NCBI GenBank assembly: GCA_045542755.1
Contig: JAZQLP010000048.1
Location: 1-16,533 of the forward strand
Direction: 5' to 3'
Length of the DNA stretch: 16,533 nucleotides
DNA from: JAZQLP01 sp045542755
GTDB lineage: Bacteria; Bacillota; Clostridia; Oscillospirales; UBA644
Shown in pieces: positions 7,289 to 14,125 of this stretch. The notes beneath the pieces are model-generated. The model searched no databases. It saw only the letters and a program-made list of their open reading frames with translations, and was not told the origin of the DNA. The first letter of the stretch is position 1, and every line of letters starts with the position of its first letter. The translations under genes and the position numbers were made by a program.

Positions 7289-7962
7289 TTTACATCAACG
7301 CCTCCGAATAAGCAAGTGCCCTTGACGTATACAGTGACAGTTGCATCGGAAGGTGACTGATGCTTATTGGAAACACCGCCGAAAATATCAGTAGACGCAA
7401 CCTTCACCTTAACGTTTGCGGGTAGAAGTATAGTCACGCCGCCAAAGATAGCAGAGGCCTCAATAATGGAATCCTCGTTTATAATGGCGTTACGAAGGTC
7501 GTACTTAACACCGCCGAACACAGCAGAAAGGGATGCGCCATCAAATATACAACCCGCCATATCCACGTTTTGTCCCGAAAAGGTGGCGTAATATTCCTTT
7601 TCCGAAGGATTATTTTTAAGCTTTGCTTCAAGCTCCTTGACCTTTTTATCAAAGGTATCGCGAAAGATAAACTTAAGGCCTATTACAATTACGACAAAAG
7701 GAAGGAACAGCTTCCATACGATAGCAAAATCAAAAAGCTCGTTGGCCGACAACAAGAGGAGAGCGCCGATAATTATTCCCATAATATTGCCCCATAGGTT
7801 TCTTCCCTTGCACAGGTCTATAAGGCAGGGCACTATAATAAACAGCGTCCACCATCCGTCAAAAAAGAGCTCTATATTGGTTATCTCAAGTGCATTAAGA
7901 GCGAAAATAACGCCTATAGCCACAAGAACGATACCCCAGATGATACTTGTACTTCTTTTCAT
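7285..7962 (-). CDS. LiaF-like membrane protein (LiaF TM domain + beta-helix C-terminus)
   Basis: A 225-residue protein. Residues about 7-100 hold four hydrophobic segments (about 7-26, 37-51, 56-73 and 79-100), as in the LiaF transmembrane / DUF5668 region. A charged linker at 101-125 follows, and residues 126-225 form a repeat domain with FGGV at 149-152, 173-176, 194-197 and 219-222, typical of the LiaF C-terminal 'cell-wall-active antibiotics response' domain. In Bacilli LiaF represses the LiaRS two-component system; here no kinase or regulator is adjacent, so the partner is unknown. The ATG has a strong GGAGGATTAAT site. It shares an ATGA overlap with the downstream DUF4097 gene. No clear promoter was found in the 90-base gap to ppa, so read-through from the ppa promoter is likely. 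Confidence 0.86.
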   Translation of the reverse strand: MKRSTSIIWGIVLVAIGVIFALNALEITNIELFFDGWWTLFIIVPCLIDLCKGRNLWGNIMGIIIGALLLLSANELFDFAIVWKLFLPFVVIVIGLKFIFRDTFDKKVKELEAKLKNNPSEKEYYATFSGQNVDMAGCIFDGASLSAVFGGVKYDLRNAIINEDSIIEASAIFGGVTILLPANVKVKVASTDIFGGVSNKHQSPSDATVTVYVKGTCLFGGVDVK

Positions 7963-7997
7963 ATTAATCCTCCATGTTGCCGTTTACGGCTAACGCA

Positions 7998-8046
7998 AGC
8001 GTGAAGAGCGCACGATATCTTATCGCAGCAAAATATCTTTCACGCT
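7998..8046 (-). repeat. 8-bp perfect inverted repeat in the ppa / LiaF-like intergenic gap
   Basis: AGCGTGAA (7998-8005) and TTCACGCT (8039-8046) are exact inverted copies separated by 33 bases, which themselves contain a small CGATA/TATCG stem (8013-8017 with 8021-8025). No T run follows on the minus strand, so this is not an ordinary terminator. It could be an mRNA processing or stabilising structure in the ppa-liaF transcript, or a regulator site. Confidence 0.45.
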
Positions 8047-8052
8047 ATCTCC

Positions 8053-8586
8053 TTATTTGCAGAAGTTTTCTATATAGTTATCTATGGCTTCCTCGATTAT
8101 CTTTACGGCAGCTTCTCTTGCCCTTACTTCATCAACAGCCGTGGTCTTATTCTCCAGATTCTTATAAACGGAGAAAAAGTGCTTCATCTCGTCAAATACA
8201 TGAACGGGAAGCTGGTCGATATCGGTGTAATGGTTATATGTGGGGTCCTTGAAGGGAATGGCGATTATCTTTTCGTCGTTCCTTCCGTTATCTATCATTG
8301 AAATAACCCCTATGGGGAAGGCTCTTACCATTGACATAGGTTCAAGAGGCTCGGTGCAAAGGAGTAACACGTCAAGGGGGTCGCCGTCGTCACCGTAGGT
8401 GCGAGGAATAAATCCGTAGTTTGCGGGATAGTGAGTAGAAGTATAAAGGATTCGGTCAAGAATGATATAGCCCGTTTCCTTGTCAAGTTCATATTTTTTC
8501 TTACTTCCCTTGGATATTTCCACCACGCAGATAAAATCGTGGGGAGTTATTCGTTTGGGAGATATGTCGTGCCAGATGTTTGACAT
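8053..8586 (-). CDS. ppa: Inorganic pyrophosphatase, family I
   Basis: A 177-residue soluble pyrophosphatase that hydrolyses the PPi made by biosynthetic reactions. The family I site is complete: E23, K30/K31 region, R45, Y57 in YPANYGF, the DGDPLDV signature with D67, D69 and D72, then D99, D104, K106 and the Y141-K142 pair, matching the E. coli enzyme order and spacing. Length is normal (about 170-180). The ATG is preceded by AAGGAG about 9 bases upstream, with a near-consensus promoter at 8621-8649. It is the first gene of a probable unit with the LiaF-like, DUF4097 and ddh genes, the gap to the next gene being 90 bases. This is the genuine PPase of the window, in contrast to the degraded PPase-like domain at 344-1636. 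Confidence 0.97.
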   Translation of the reverse strand: MSNIWHDISPKRITPHDFICVVEISKGSKKKYELDKETGYIILDRILYTSTHYPANYGFIPRTYGDDGDPLDVLLLCTEPLEPMSMVRAFPIGVISMIDNGRNDEKIIAIPFKDPTYNHYTDIDQLPVHVFDEMKHFFSVYKNLENKTTAVDEVRAREAAVKIIEEAIDNYIENFCK

Positions 8587-8620
8587 GGATGCACACTCCT
8601 TACTTTAGTCTTCTAAATCA

Positions 8621-8649
8621 ATTATAGCAGAGAAATTTATACGATTCAA
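8621..8649 (-). promoter_or_regulatory. Promoter of ppa (and probably the LiaF-like / DUF4097 / ddh genes)
   Basis: On the minus strand TTGAAT, 17 bases, TATAAT, with TGC before the -10. Predicted start is near 8614, leaving a leader of about 28 bases to the ppa ATG. Confidence 0.88.
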
Positions 8650-8684
8650 CAGTCATATTGTAAATTTTATGGGTATAAAATAAG

Positions 8685-9407
8685 TTATTTTTTCTCTACG
8701 GCCTTGACAGCGTATTCCAGATAGAGATTTCGCATCTCCACCGTCAAAGAGCAGTGACCCATACGGGGAACGGGGTGATAGGTAATCTCTCTTCCCTCTT
8801 CTATCATAGCGGATACGAATCTGTCCGAGTGCATCCCCTTATTTACCGCCTTATCCTCCTCGCAATGGAAGATATAATAGTCAACCTTTGGCATATTGGG
8901 AACAAGGTGAAGAGGCGAAAACTTTTCAAGAATCTCTTCCATATTCCCATCTTCATGCCAGAAGGCGCTGTAAAGGGTGCGAGGCAGGTCCTCACGCTCG
9001 GTAAAATGGTAGGGTAAGTCGCAGACGGGGCAATTTGCAACGCAGGCCACGGGAGTGCGCTTGGCGTATTTGGTATATACCAGAGCTGCAAGGCCACCCA
9101 TACTTCCACCCGTAGATACCACGGGTGTATTCTCTGAAAGATCGTACTCATTAAAGAGAAGGTCTATTATTTCGTCGGTGTACTCGATAGCCTGTCTGTT
9201 CATCCATGCCCAGGGGTTGGTATAGGGCACTACGTAAAGTATACCTCTGTCGCCAAAATAAACACCCTGGTCGTTATCGGTGTTGTACATTGAGCTGCCG
9301 CCCAGTCCGAAAAATGAAATAACTATCCCTTTAATGGGGCGGGTGCATACCTTATCATTAACGTAGGCAAACCTACGAAGATTATCAATGTTAATTATCT
9401 TGTTCAT
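8685..9407 (-). CDS. Alpha/beta hydrolase (esterase/peptidase-type serine hydrolase)
   Basis: A 240-residue protein with an alpha/beta hydrolase plan: oxyanion-side strand IVISFFGLGG (28-37), nucleophile elbow GGSMGG with S102, acid D185 in HCEEDKAVN and base H218 in MGHCS. All three triad positions are intact. No signal peptide is seen, so it is likely cytoplasmic. The ATG at 9407 is chosen because it lies two bases after the TAG of the SGNH gene; an upstream ATG at 9485 would run 76 bases into that gene. The ribosome binding site is weak (AAAGG about 11 bases away), suggesting translational coupling. The substrate is not known; the pairing with an SGNH hydrolase suggests joint action on acylated small molecules or sugars, but this is inference. 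Confidence 0.82.
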   Translation of the reverse strand: MNKIINIDNLRRFAYVNDKVCTRPIKGIVISFFGLGGSSMYNTDNDQGVYFGDRGILYVVPYTNPWAWMNRQAIEYTDEIIDLLFNEYDLSENTPVVSTGGSMGGLAALVYTKYAKRTPVACVANCPVCDLPYHFTEREDLPRTLYSAFWHEDGNMEEILEKFSPLHLVPNMPKVDYYIFHCEEDKAVNKGMHSDRFVSAMIEEGREITYHPVPRMGHCSLTVEMRNLYLEYAVKAVEKK

Positions 9408-9409
9408 AC

Positions 9410-10000
9410 CTATATGTACCTTTCTATTTTCTCCGTTACAGCGGCGGCAAGTATCTTGCTGCCCTCCTCGGTATAATGAACCCAATCGGAATGCATAGCA
9501 GGGTCAATATCCTTGGTAATGGCGCCAAGGTCGTTTATTTCCACCCCGAGGGCTGAAAGCTTTTGGGTAACGGCAAGGTTATATTCTTCAATCTCTTTAT
9601 TGTATCTGACCAGATTTTCAGGGTGCTGGTCCTCAATAACGTATGTATTGGTGGCAAATATTATCTTTGCCTCGGGACAAAGCCTTCTCATCTGCAGATA
9701 TACTCTTTCCACCGTATCCAGATAAACGTCCAAGGGAGTAAACACCCTTTCGTCCCCTACCACGTGGAGAAGGTCCCAAAGGCCGTTGTTCCAATGGATA
9801 AGGTCTACTCTGTCAAAGCCGCTTTTACTGAGCCACTCGTGGAAATACCGAAGGGTGTACTGGGCAAAGCGGCAGTTTTCATCTATGAGATATACCTCTG
9901 CCCTGCCCTCAAGATTTTCCTTAACGTATCTGCCGTAACCGGGGCTTGCTTCTCCCGATCCGAATCTTATTGAGTCGCCAACCAAAATAATGTTTTTCAT
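9410..10000 (-). CDS. SGNH/GDSL-type hydrolase
   Basis: A 196-residue cytoplasmic esterase of the SGNH fold. Block I is VGDSIRFG with nucleophile S10, the G block is near 21-24 (GYGR), block III is HWNNGLWD (69-76) with the oxyanion Asn, and block V is SDWVHYTEEG with D172 and H175. There is no signal peptide or membrane helix. Such short members are often acetyl-ester hydrolases or carbohydrate deacetylases, but the substrate cannot be decided. The ATG follows AGGGGA by 8 bases; a strong promoter lies at 10030-10058. It is the first gene of a two-gene unit with the alpha/beta hydrolase (2-base gap). Confidence 0.88.
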   Translation of the reverse strand: MKNIILVGDSIRFGSGEASPGYGRYVKENLEGRAEVYLIDENCRFAQYTLRYFHEWLSKSGFDRVDLIHWNNGLWDLLHVVGDERVFTPLDVYLDTVERVYLQMRRLCPEAKIIFATNTYVIEDQHPENLVRYNKEIEEYNLAVTQKLSALGVEINDLGAITKDIDPAMHSDWVHYTEEGSKILAAAVTEKIERYI

Positions 10001-10029
10001 TTACAGTTCCCCTAAAAGAGTGATACCAT

Positions 10030-10058
10030 ATTCTACCACAAATTTTCCTTTAAGTCAA
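10030..10058 (-). promoter_or_regulatory. Promoter of the SGNH / alpha-beta hydrolase pair
   Basis: On the minus strand TTGACT, 17 bases, TAGAAT, with TGG before the -10. The first 12 bases are identical to the GtrA promoter at 12584-12612 and the whole 29-base block differs at only five positions. The -35 directly abuts the T tract of the upstream lipoprotein terminator. Confidence 0.88.
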
Positions 10059-10059
10059 G

Positions 10060-10092
10060 AAAAAAAGAGATATACTCTTACGAATATATCTC
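10060..10092 (-). terminator. Intrinsic terminator of the lipoprotein gene
   Basis: An 8-bp stem, GAGATATA (10067-10074) with TATATCTC (10085-10092), with a 10-base loop, followed on the minus strand by seven T (10066-10060). It lies 14 bases after the lipoprotein stop codon. Confidence 0.85.
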
Positions 10093-10105
10093 ATATAAAC
10101 GTCTT

Positions 10106-10609
10106 TTATTTAACCGTTACGCTCACGGCGTAGGTAGATATAGCTTCCTTTGCGGCCTCGTAATCGTCGGCAAAGACCACAAATCTCACCGTCCAGAAGC
10201 TCTCCTCGCCCTGATAAACGTAAACTCTGTGGGTAAAGGTCTTATTTCCCGACGTGGAATTAAATGCAAAACCCCATATATCGTTTTCCCTGATACGCTC
10301 GCCCTCCACGCCGTTTGCGTGCATAACCATAGTCAGATAATCCTTAAGGGAGGGAATTTCAGCATACCCGTTTGCCTCAAGATGCTCAAAGGTCTCCTCG
10401 TATGCGTACACCGACATCTTACGGGATTCAAAGGCATATACGGCAGACTCGGAAGGCTCGATTTGCGTAAAGCCTTCGTCAAGCACGATGGTAAACCCGT
10501 CAAGAACGAAAGCATAAAACGACTCTACCCCGAACTGCGAGGCACAGCCGTTCGCCAAAACGGTAAGGAGAAGTATTAAACAAATCAAAACGGATATTCT
10601 CTTTTTCAT
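10106..10609 (-). CDS. Small lipoprotein of unknown function
   Basis: A 167-residue protein with a classic lipoprotein signal: basic head MKKR, hydrophobic core to residue 18, and a lipobox-type LANGC with C22 as the lipidated residue. The mature part of about 145 residues is soluble and rich in aromatic residues and beta strands, with a WTVRF segment near the end. It somewhat resembles small PsbP/Mog1-like extracytoplasmic domains, but that is only an impression. The ATG at 10609 is chosen because GGAGGT lies six bases upstream and the signal peptide then starts at residue 1; an ATG at 10681 would place its start upstream of the promoter. It has its own promoter and terminator, so it is monocistronic. 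Confidence 0.82.
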   Translation of the reverse strand: MKKRISVLICLILLLTVLANGCASQFGVESFYAFVLDGFTIVLDEGFTQIEPSESAVYAFESRKMSVYAYEETFEHLEANGYAEIPSLKDYLTMVMHANGVEGERIRENDIWGFAFNSTSGNKTFTHRVYVYQGEESFWTVRFVVFADDYEAAKEAISTYAVSVTVK

Positions 10610-10637
10610 ACGCCGACCTCCATACATATCTACAGTA

Positions 10638-10666
10638 AGTATATCACAAAATAGCCCTTCTGTCAA
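10638..10666 (-). promoter_or_regulatory. Promoter of the lipoprotein gene
   Basis: On the minus strand TTGACA (perfect -35), 17 bases, TATACT, with TGA before the -10. The leader is about 22 bases and contains the GGAGGT site. Confidence 0.9.
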
Positions 10667-10687
10667 CGAAATATTACCCATTTCGAC

Positions 10688-10726
10688 AAAAAAACTTGGG
10701 CAAGCCGAGAACAGGGCCTGCCCAAA
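10688..10726 (-). terminator. Intrinsic terminator of the antiporter gene
   Basis: An 11-bp stem between TTGGGCAAGCC (10696-10706) and GGCCTGCCCAA (10715-10725), with one G-U pair in the minus-strand RNA, followed by seven T on the minus strand (10694-10688). It lies about 22 bases after the antiporter stop. Confidence 0.92.
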
Positions 10727-10747
10727 AGTATTCTTTTAAAGGGGATT

Positions 10748-12052
10748 TTATTCCTTAGGCTGCTTTGCGGCTTCCAGCTTGGTCTGACGGCGATTCTTAA
10801 CATCGTCGGACATGGGCTTGATTTCGCCTGCGGATGCAAGAGCCTGACGGGTCATGAGAGGTCCAACCATCTCGTAAACGAGAACTGCAAAGAGGGTGAT
10901 GTTTCTTATAAGGTTACCCTGCTCGCCAAGCTGCATTGCAAGAGCGCACATACCCAGTGCAACGCCCGCCTGGGGGAAGAGTGTAATGCCGAGATACTTG
11001 CATATCTGGGGAGAGCAGTTGGTCATTTTTGCACTGCCCATAGCACCGAAGTACTTACCAACACAACGGGTAATTATGTAGATAATACCGATAACGACTA
11101 TTGCCCAATCGGTGAACACGCTAAGTTCAAGCTCTGCACCGCTTACAACAAAGAAGAGTGCAAAGAGAGGAGAGGTCCACTTGTCGGATGCGGCCATAAG
11201 GTCGTGGGAAAGAGGACAAGTGTTGCAGAACACGGTACCCAACATCATACATGCAAGGAGGGATGAGAAGTGTATCTGCACGGGTCCGATATGGAACTCA
11301 AGCATGGAGAGGGATGCGGTAACGAGAACCACGCCTATGGTAAGGTTAAGACGGTTGGTGTTGGAGTTAAAGAGCTTTTCAAGCTGAGTGAGAACCCAAC
11401 CCATAACAGCACCCAGAACAAGGGAGCAAACTATCTCAACCAAGGGATTTACGATAATGGATATAAGGTCAAGGTCGCCGCTTACCAAAGTCTTTGCAAC
11501 GCCGAAGGATACTGCAAATACCACAAGGCCTACAGCGTCGTCAAGAGCAACGATGGGAAGAAGGAGCTTGGTAAGAGGACCCTTAGCCTTGTACTGACGT
11601 ACGACCATAAGGGTGGCCGCAGGAGCAGTAGCGGTAGCTATGGCGCCGAGAGTTATTGCCTGAGCAACGGAAAGCTTGTCGGGCATAATGAAATGCACAA
11701 CGACCAGAGCAACGTCCACAATAAGAGCAGCGGCAAGAGCCTGTATAATACCAATAACGAAAGCCTGCTTACCCGTCTTTTTAAGTTCATCAAGGCGGAA
11801 CTCGTTACCAATGGAGAAGGCGATAAAGCCAAGTGCAACGTCAGAAATAAGGCTGAGACCTTCAAGCTCTGCATGGGAGCCGAAGCCTACGCCGTTTATT
11901 CCGAGGGCACCAAGACAGTAGGGGCCTATAAGAACGCCCGCAATAAGATATGCGGTAACGGAAGGGAGTTTAAGGGGTTTAAAAAGTCTTGTCATCAAGA
12001 GGCCAGCCATAAGAGCGATGGCCACAGAGAGCAGTGTGCTCACAATATTCAT
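10748..12052 (-). CDS. CPA2-family cation/proton antiporter
   Basis: A 434-residue integral membrane protein with about 12 hydrophobic segments, related to KefB/KefC and NapA-type exchangers. Family landmarks are LKLPSVTAYLIAGVLIGP (27-44), the TATAPAAT stretch (140-147) of the unwound helix, the D171-D172 pair in ALDDAVG expected for electrogenic Na+/H+ exchange, VSGAELEL (303-310) and LFPQAGVALG (358-367). There is only a short charged tail after residue 405; the RCK/TrkA-N regulatory domain of true Kef proteins is missing. Likely roles are sodium or potassium extrusion and pH control. The start Met has a poor site (AAGAAG directly next to it), so efficiency is uncertain, though the N-terminus matches the family. 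It has its own promoter and terminator. Confidence 0.9.
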   Translation of the reverse strand: MNIVSTLLSVAIALMAGLLMTRLFKPLKLPSVTAYLIAGVLIGPYCLGALGINGVGFGSHAELEGLSLISDVALGFIAFSIGNEFRLDELKKTGKQAFVIGIIQALAAALIVDVALVVVHFIMPDKLSVAQAITLGAIATATAPAATLMVVRQYKAKGPLTKLLLPIVALDDAVGLVVFAVSFGVAKTLVSGDLDLISIIVNPLVEIVCSLVLGAVMGWVLTQLEKLFNSNTNRLNLTIGVVLVTASLSMLEFHIGPVQIHFSSLLACMMLGTVFCNTCPLSHDLMAASDKWTSPLFALFFVVSGAELELSVFTDWAIVVIGIIYIITRCVGKYFGAMGSAKMTNCSPQICKYLGITLFPQAGVALGMCALAMQLGEQGNLIRNITLFAVLVYEMVGPLMTRQALASAGEIKPMSDDVKNRRQTKLEAAKQPKE

Positions 12053-12083
12053 CTTCTTTCATAGTTTTTAAGCGTACCCGACT

Positions 12084-12112
12084 ATTGTAGCACACAAGTT
12101 TCCAAAAGTCAA
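12084..12112 (-). promoter_or_regulatory. Promoter of the cation/proton antiporter
   Basis: On the minus strand TTGACT, 17 bases, TACAAT, with TGC before the -10. It lies wholly within the 80-base gap after the GtrA gene. Confidence 0.87.
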
Positions 12113-12132
12113 CAATATTCTCAAAATATCAT

Positions 12133-12555
12133 TTATTTGTCAGACTTTTTGGCAGTATCTATACTGTTTCCGAAAACCACGAATCTGTCAAAGAGATATT
12201 CGGTAACGAAATTCACAAGCATTGTAAGTCCGAGGACTATATATTCGTTCCAGCCTATTCCCTCGCCCGTCAAAACTGCCGTCCACCAGGTGGAAAGAGG
12301 GGTAAAAACAGCGTAAAAGCCCGCCACCTTCAGCATGGCGATGGGAACGTTGTTTGCCGAGTAGAATGTAAACTTGCGGTTAAGGGTGAAATTCCACACC
12401 ACCGACAGAATAAGAGCAACAAGATACGCTATCCAATGCTCAAAATGGAACACCTCTTCCATAAGGGTAAAGCTAACTACCTGAACGATACCTGCGCTTA
12501 TGGAGAAAAGCACGAATTTTACGGTACGGAGAAACTCTTTCTTTTTTTCTGACAT
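12133..12555 (-). CDS. GtrA-family membrane protein
   Basis: A 140-residue protein with four predicted membrane helices (about 12-32, 40-58, 72-94 and 101-120). It carries the family signature LSVVWNFTLNRKFTF (50-64) between helices 2 and 3 and YLFDRFVVF near the end. GtrA-type proteins are thought to move or flip polyprenyl-linked sugars for cell-surface glycosylation. No glycosyltransferase partner is adjacent here, so its pathway is unknown. The ATG has a strong GGAGGATTTAT site and its own promoter. No good terminator was seen after it, so some read-through into the antiporter gene is possible. Confidence 0.9.
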   Translation of the reverse strand: MSEKKKEFLRTVKFVLFSISAGIVQVVSFTLMEEVFHFEHWIAYLVALILSVVWNFTLNRKFTFYSANNVPIAMLKVAGFYAVFTPLSTWWTAVLTGEGIGWNEYIVLGLTMLVNFVTEYLFDRFVVFGNSIDTAKKSDK

Positions 12556-12583
12556 ATAAATCCTCCATATTGTCTTTTTAAAA

Positions 12584-12612
12584 ATTATACCATATTTTTC
12601 CCTTTAAGTCAA
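12584..12612 (-). promoter_or_regulatory. Promoter of the GtrA-family gene
   Basis: On the minus strand TTGACT, 17 bases, TATAAT (perfect), with TGG before the -10. It is nearly identical to the promoter at 10030-10058. Confidence 0.92.
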
Positions 12613-12635
12613 GGAAGTTGTTTCCCTTTTTCAAC

Positions 12636-12671
12636 AAAAAAATATCGGGCAGACTCAGAGGGTCTGCCCGA
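12636..12671 (-). terminator. Intrinsic terminator of the D-LDH / tannase operon
   Basis: A perfect 10-bp stem, TCGGGCAGAC (12645-12654) with GTCTGCCCGA (12662-12671), with a 7-base loop, followed by TA and seven T on the minus strand (12642-12636). It begins six bases after the tannase-family stop codon. Confidence 0.94.
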
Positions 12672-12677
12672 CAGAAC

Positions 12678-14117
12678 TTATAAAAATCTTTCGTCGCAGG
12701 TAGGATATTCTATAGAGGGGTTATCCTCGGTGCAATACGCGTATATCCTTTTGGGAATCCGTATACCCCTTCTCTCTGTTATAAGGTCGAAGCTATAAGG
12801 AGCAATACCCTCCTCGCACCACAAACGGAGTATGTCTGCGGGAAGGGACACTTCCCTTTCGCCGTTCACTATGGCGGGGCTGAATCTTACGGGACTTGCC
12901 TTGTGGCCCTGCCCGGGAACAAGAAAGTATCTGGCGTGTTCAAGAGTCGCCTCCTTGCCCACGGTTTTTACCACCCTGTCGTAATACTTCATAACGTCGG
13001 GGAAGGGCACCACGGGGTCAGACGAGCCGGAATATATAAGAAGCTTACCTCCCCTGTTAAAATAGGGGCTCAGGTCGGGATCGTTGGCGTTAAGGTCTTT
13101 GCCAAGAAGCTCCAGCATCTTGTCGTGGTCGGCGCCGTAATCAAAGTACTCGCCCGTATAATCTCCGCCAAAGGCCCATACCATAGAAATGCGTAAGTTA
13201 TGGTTATTTCTCCAGCTTACAAATCCGTCGCCGCCCGCTTCACAGCCTATGGGATAGCCATTGAATATTCGGGTACCTGTGCGTGGATCAATGGGGCCGG
13301 TGTATATTTTTTCAAGGCCCTCAAGCTGACTTCGGGTAAGCTTTGGCATTTTTTCTTTAAGATAATTGAGGAATCCGTCAACGTATTCCTTATCGCCTCG
13401 GGGTCTTGATACGAAAAGGTCCTCGGGGTCAGCAGTCCCCGTCATCTTGCCGTACTCCACGGCGCAAGCGGCTATCTGTTTTGTATCCTCCTCTTCAAGG
13501 TAGGGGTGCATATTATTAAGCACGTTATGTACAAGGAGGCCGAGAACGTGCTGATTTACTCTGTTGTTTGCGGGAACGGCGGCAACGATTCCCTCATATT
13601 CCTCGGGATAGCTTTGAGCCATTCTCAAGGCCTGATTTCCGCCGGTGGAGCCGCCGAAAAAGTAAGAATGTTCTATTTTTTTACCGTAAAACGCCTCGGT
13701 AACAAGCTTACCAACACGGGTCATTATGTAGGTGGAGCGCCAGCCGAAATCCTTGAGTATTTCGGGATTTTCGTATCCGCAAGCGCGCCCCGAGGAGGTA
13801 CCCATATCCGTATTAATGGCGGCATAAAGGTGCTTTACGTTTGGACAAATATAGTCGTATCTTATCTTGCCACCAACACCGCCGTTACCCACACCAAGAA
13901 AGCAGCCGTTCCAATTTTCGGGCAGGGCTATGGAATGGCGGATAAAGGACTTATCCGTAGGTCTTGAAACCATATCAACCATTACAAAGGGGGGCATATC
14001 CTCGTATACCTTACCGTCGGGGTCGGTAAAATCACCCTCGACCCTGTAGGAGTTTACGATTTCGGTATCATACTCTTTAAGAGCATTTTTCAGTTCTTCG
14101 GTTATTTTAAATTCCAT
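12678..14117 (-). CDS. Tannase/feruloyl esterase-family hydrolase, cytoplasmic form
   Basis: A 479-residue serine esterase of the tannase/feruloyl esterase family, whose members cut esters of gallic, ferulic or similar aromatic acids. It shows the FLGVGNGGVGG stretch (73-83), INTDMGTSS (101-109), GWRSTYIMTRVGK, the nucleophile elbow GGSTGG with S157, the lid segment with KIYTGPIDPRTG (270-281), acid D367 in YSGSSDPVVP and base H405 in PGQGHK. There is no signal peptide. The usual Cys next to the catalytic Ser and His (CS-D-HC disulfide) is replaced by G156 and K406, which fits a reducing cytoplasm. The ATG at 14117 is chosen: GAGGA lies 5 bases upstream and the D-LDH stop is 8 bases away; the ATG at 14159 would overlap D-LDH. 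The substrate is unknown. Confidence 0.85.
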   Translation of the reverse strand: MEFKITEELKNALKEYDTEIVNSYRVEGDFTDPDGKVYEDMPPFVMVDMVSRPTDKSFIRHSIALPENWNGCFLGVGNGGVGGKIRYDYICPNVKHLYAAINTDMGTSSGRACGYENPEILKDFGWRSTYIMTRVGKLVTEAFYGKKIEHSYFFGGSTGGNQALRMAQSYPEEYEGIVAAVPANNRVNQHVLGLLVHNVLNNMHPYLEEEDTKQIAACAVEYGKMTGTADPEDLFVSRPRGDKEYVDGFLNYLKEKMPKLTRSQLEGLEKIYTGPIDPRTGTRIFNGYPIGCEAGGDGFVSWRNNHNLRISMVWAFGGDYTGEYFDYGADHDKMLELLGKDLNANDPDLSPYFNRGGKLLIYSGSSDPVVPFPDVMKYYDRVVKTVGKEATLEHARYFLVPGQGHKASPVRFSPAIVNGEREVSLPADILRLWCEEGIAPYSFDLITERRGIRIPKRIYAYCTEDNPSIEYPTCDERFL

Positions 14118-14125
14118 AATATTCC

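Noticed and set aside
8053..8586. The idea that ppa and the PPase-like domain at 344-1636 are recent copies of each other
   Set aside because: They belong to clearly different sequence types; ppa is a full family I enzyme while the other keeps only part of a small clostridial PPase-type domain.
8664..8681. ATTTTAT / ATAAAAT inverted repeat after the alpha/beta hydrolase gene, considered as a terminator
   Set aside because: The stem contains only A-T pairs and no T run follows on the minus strand. It is too weak to call; the unit may simply read into the ppa promoter region.
9408..9485. Upstream ATG at 9485 for the alpha/beta hydrolase
   Set aside because: It would overlap the SGNH gene by 76 bases and add residues unlike the family. 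The ATG at 9407 sits two bases after the SGNH stop, a typical coupled start.
10610..10681. Upstream ATG at 10681 for the lipoprotein
   Set aside because: It lies upstream of the -35 of the promoter at 10638-10666 and would bury the lipoprotein signal peptide.
11270..12064. A 264-codon plus-strand frame opposite the antiporter, and similar frames at 5526-6494 and 15486-16298
   Set aside because: All are antisense to well-identified genes, with odd composition and no motif or start signal. They are shadows of the real reading frames.
12113..12132. Possible terminator after the GtrA gene
   Set aside because: Only a five-base AT stem can form and no T tract follows, so termination there is not supported.
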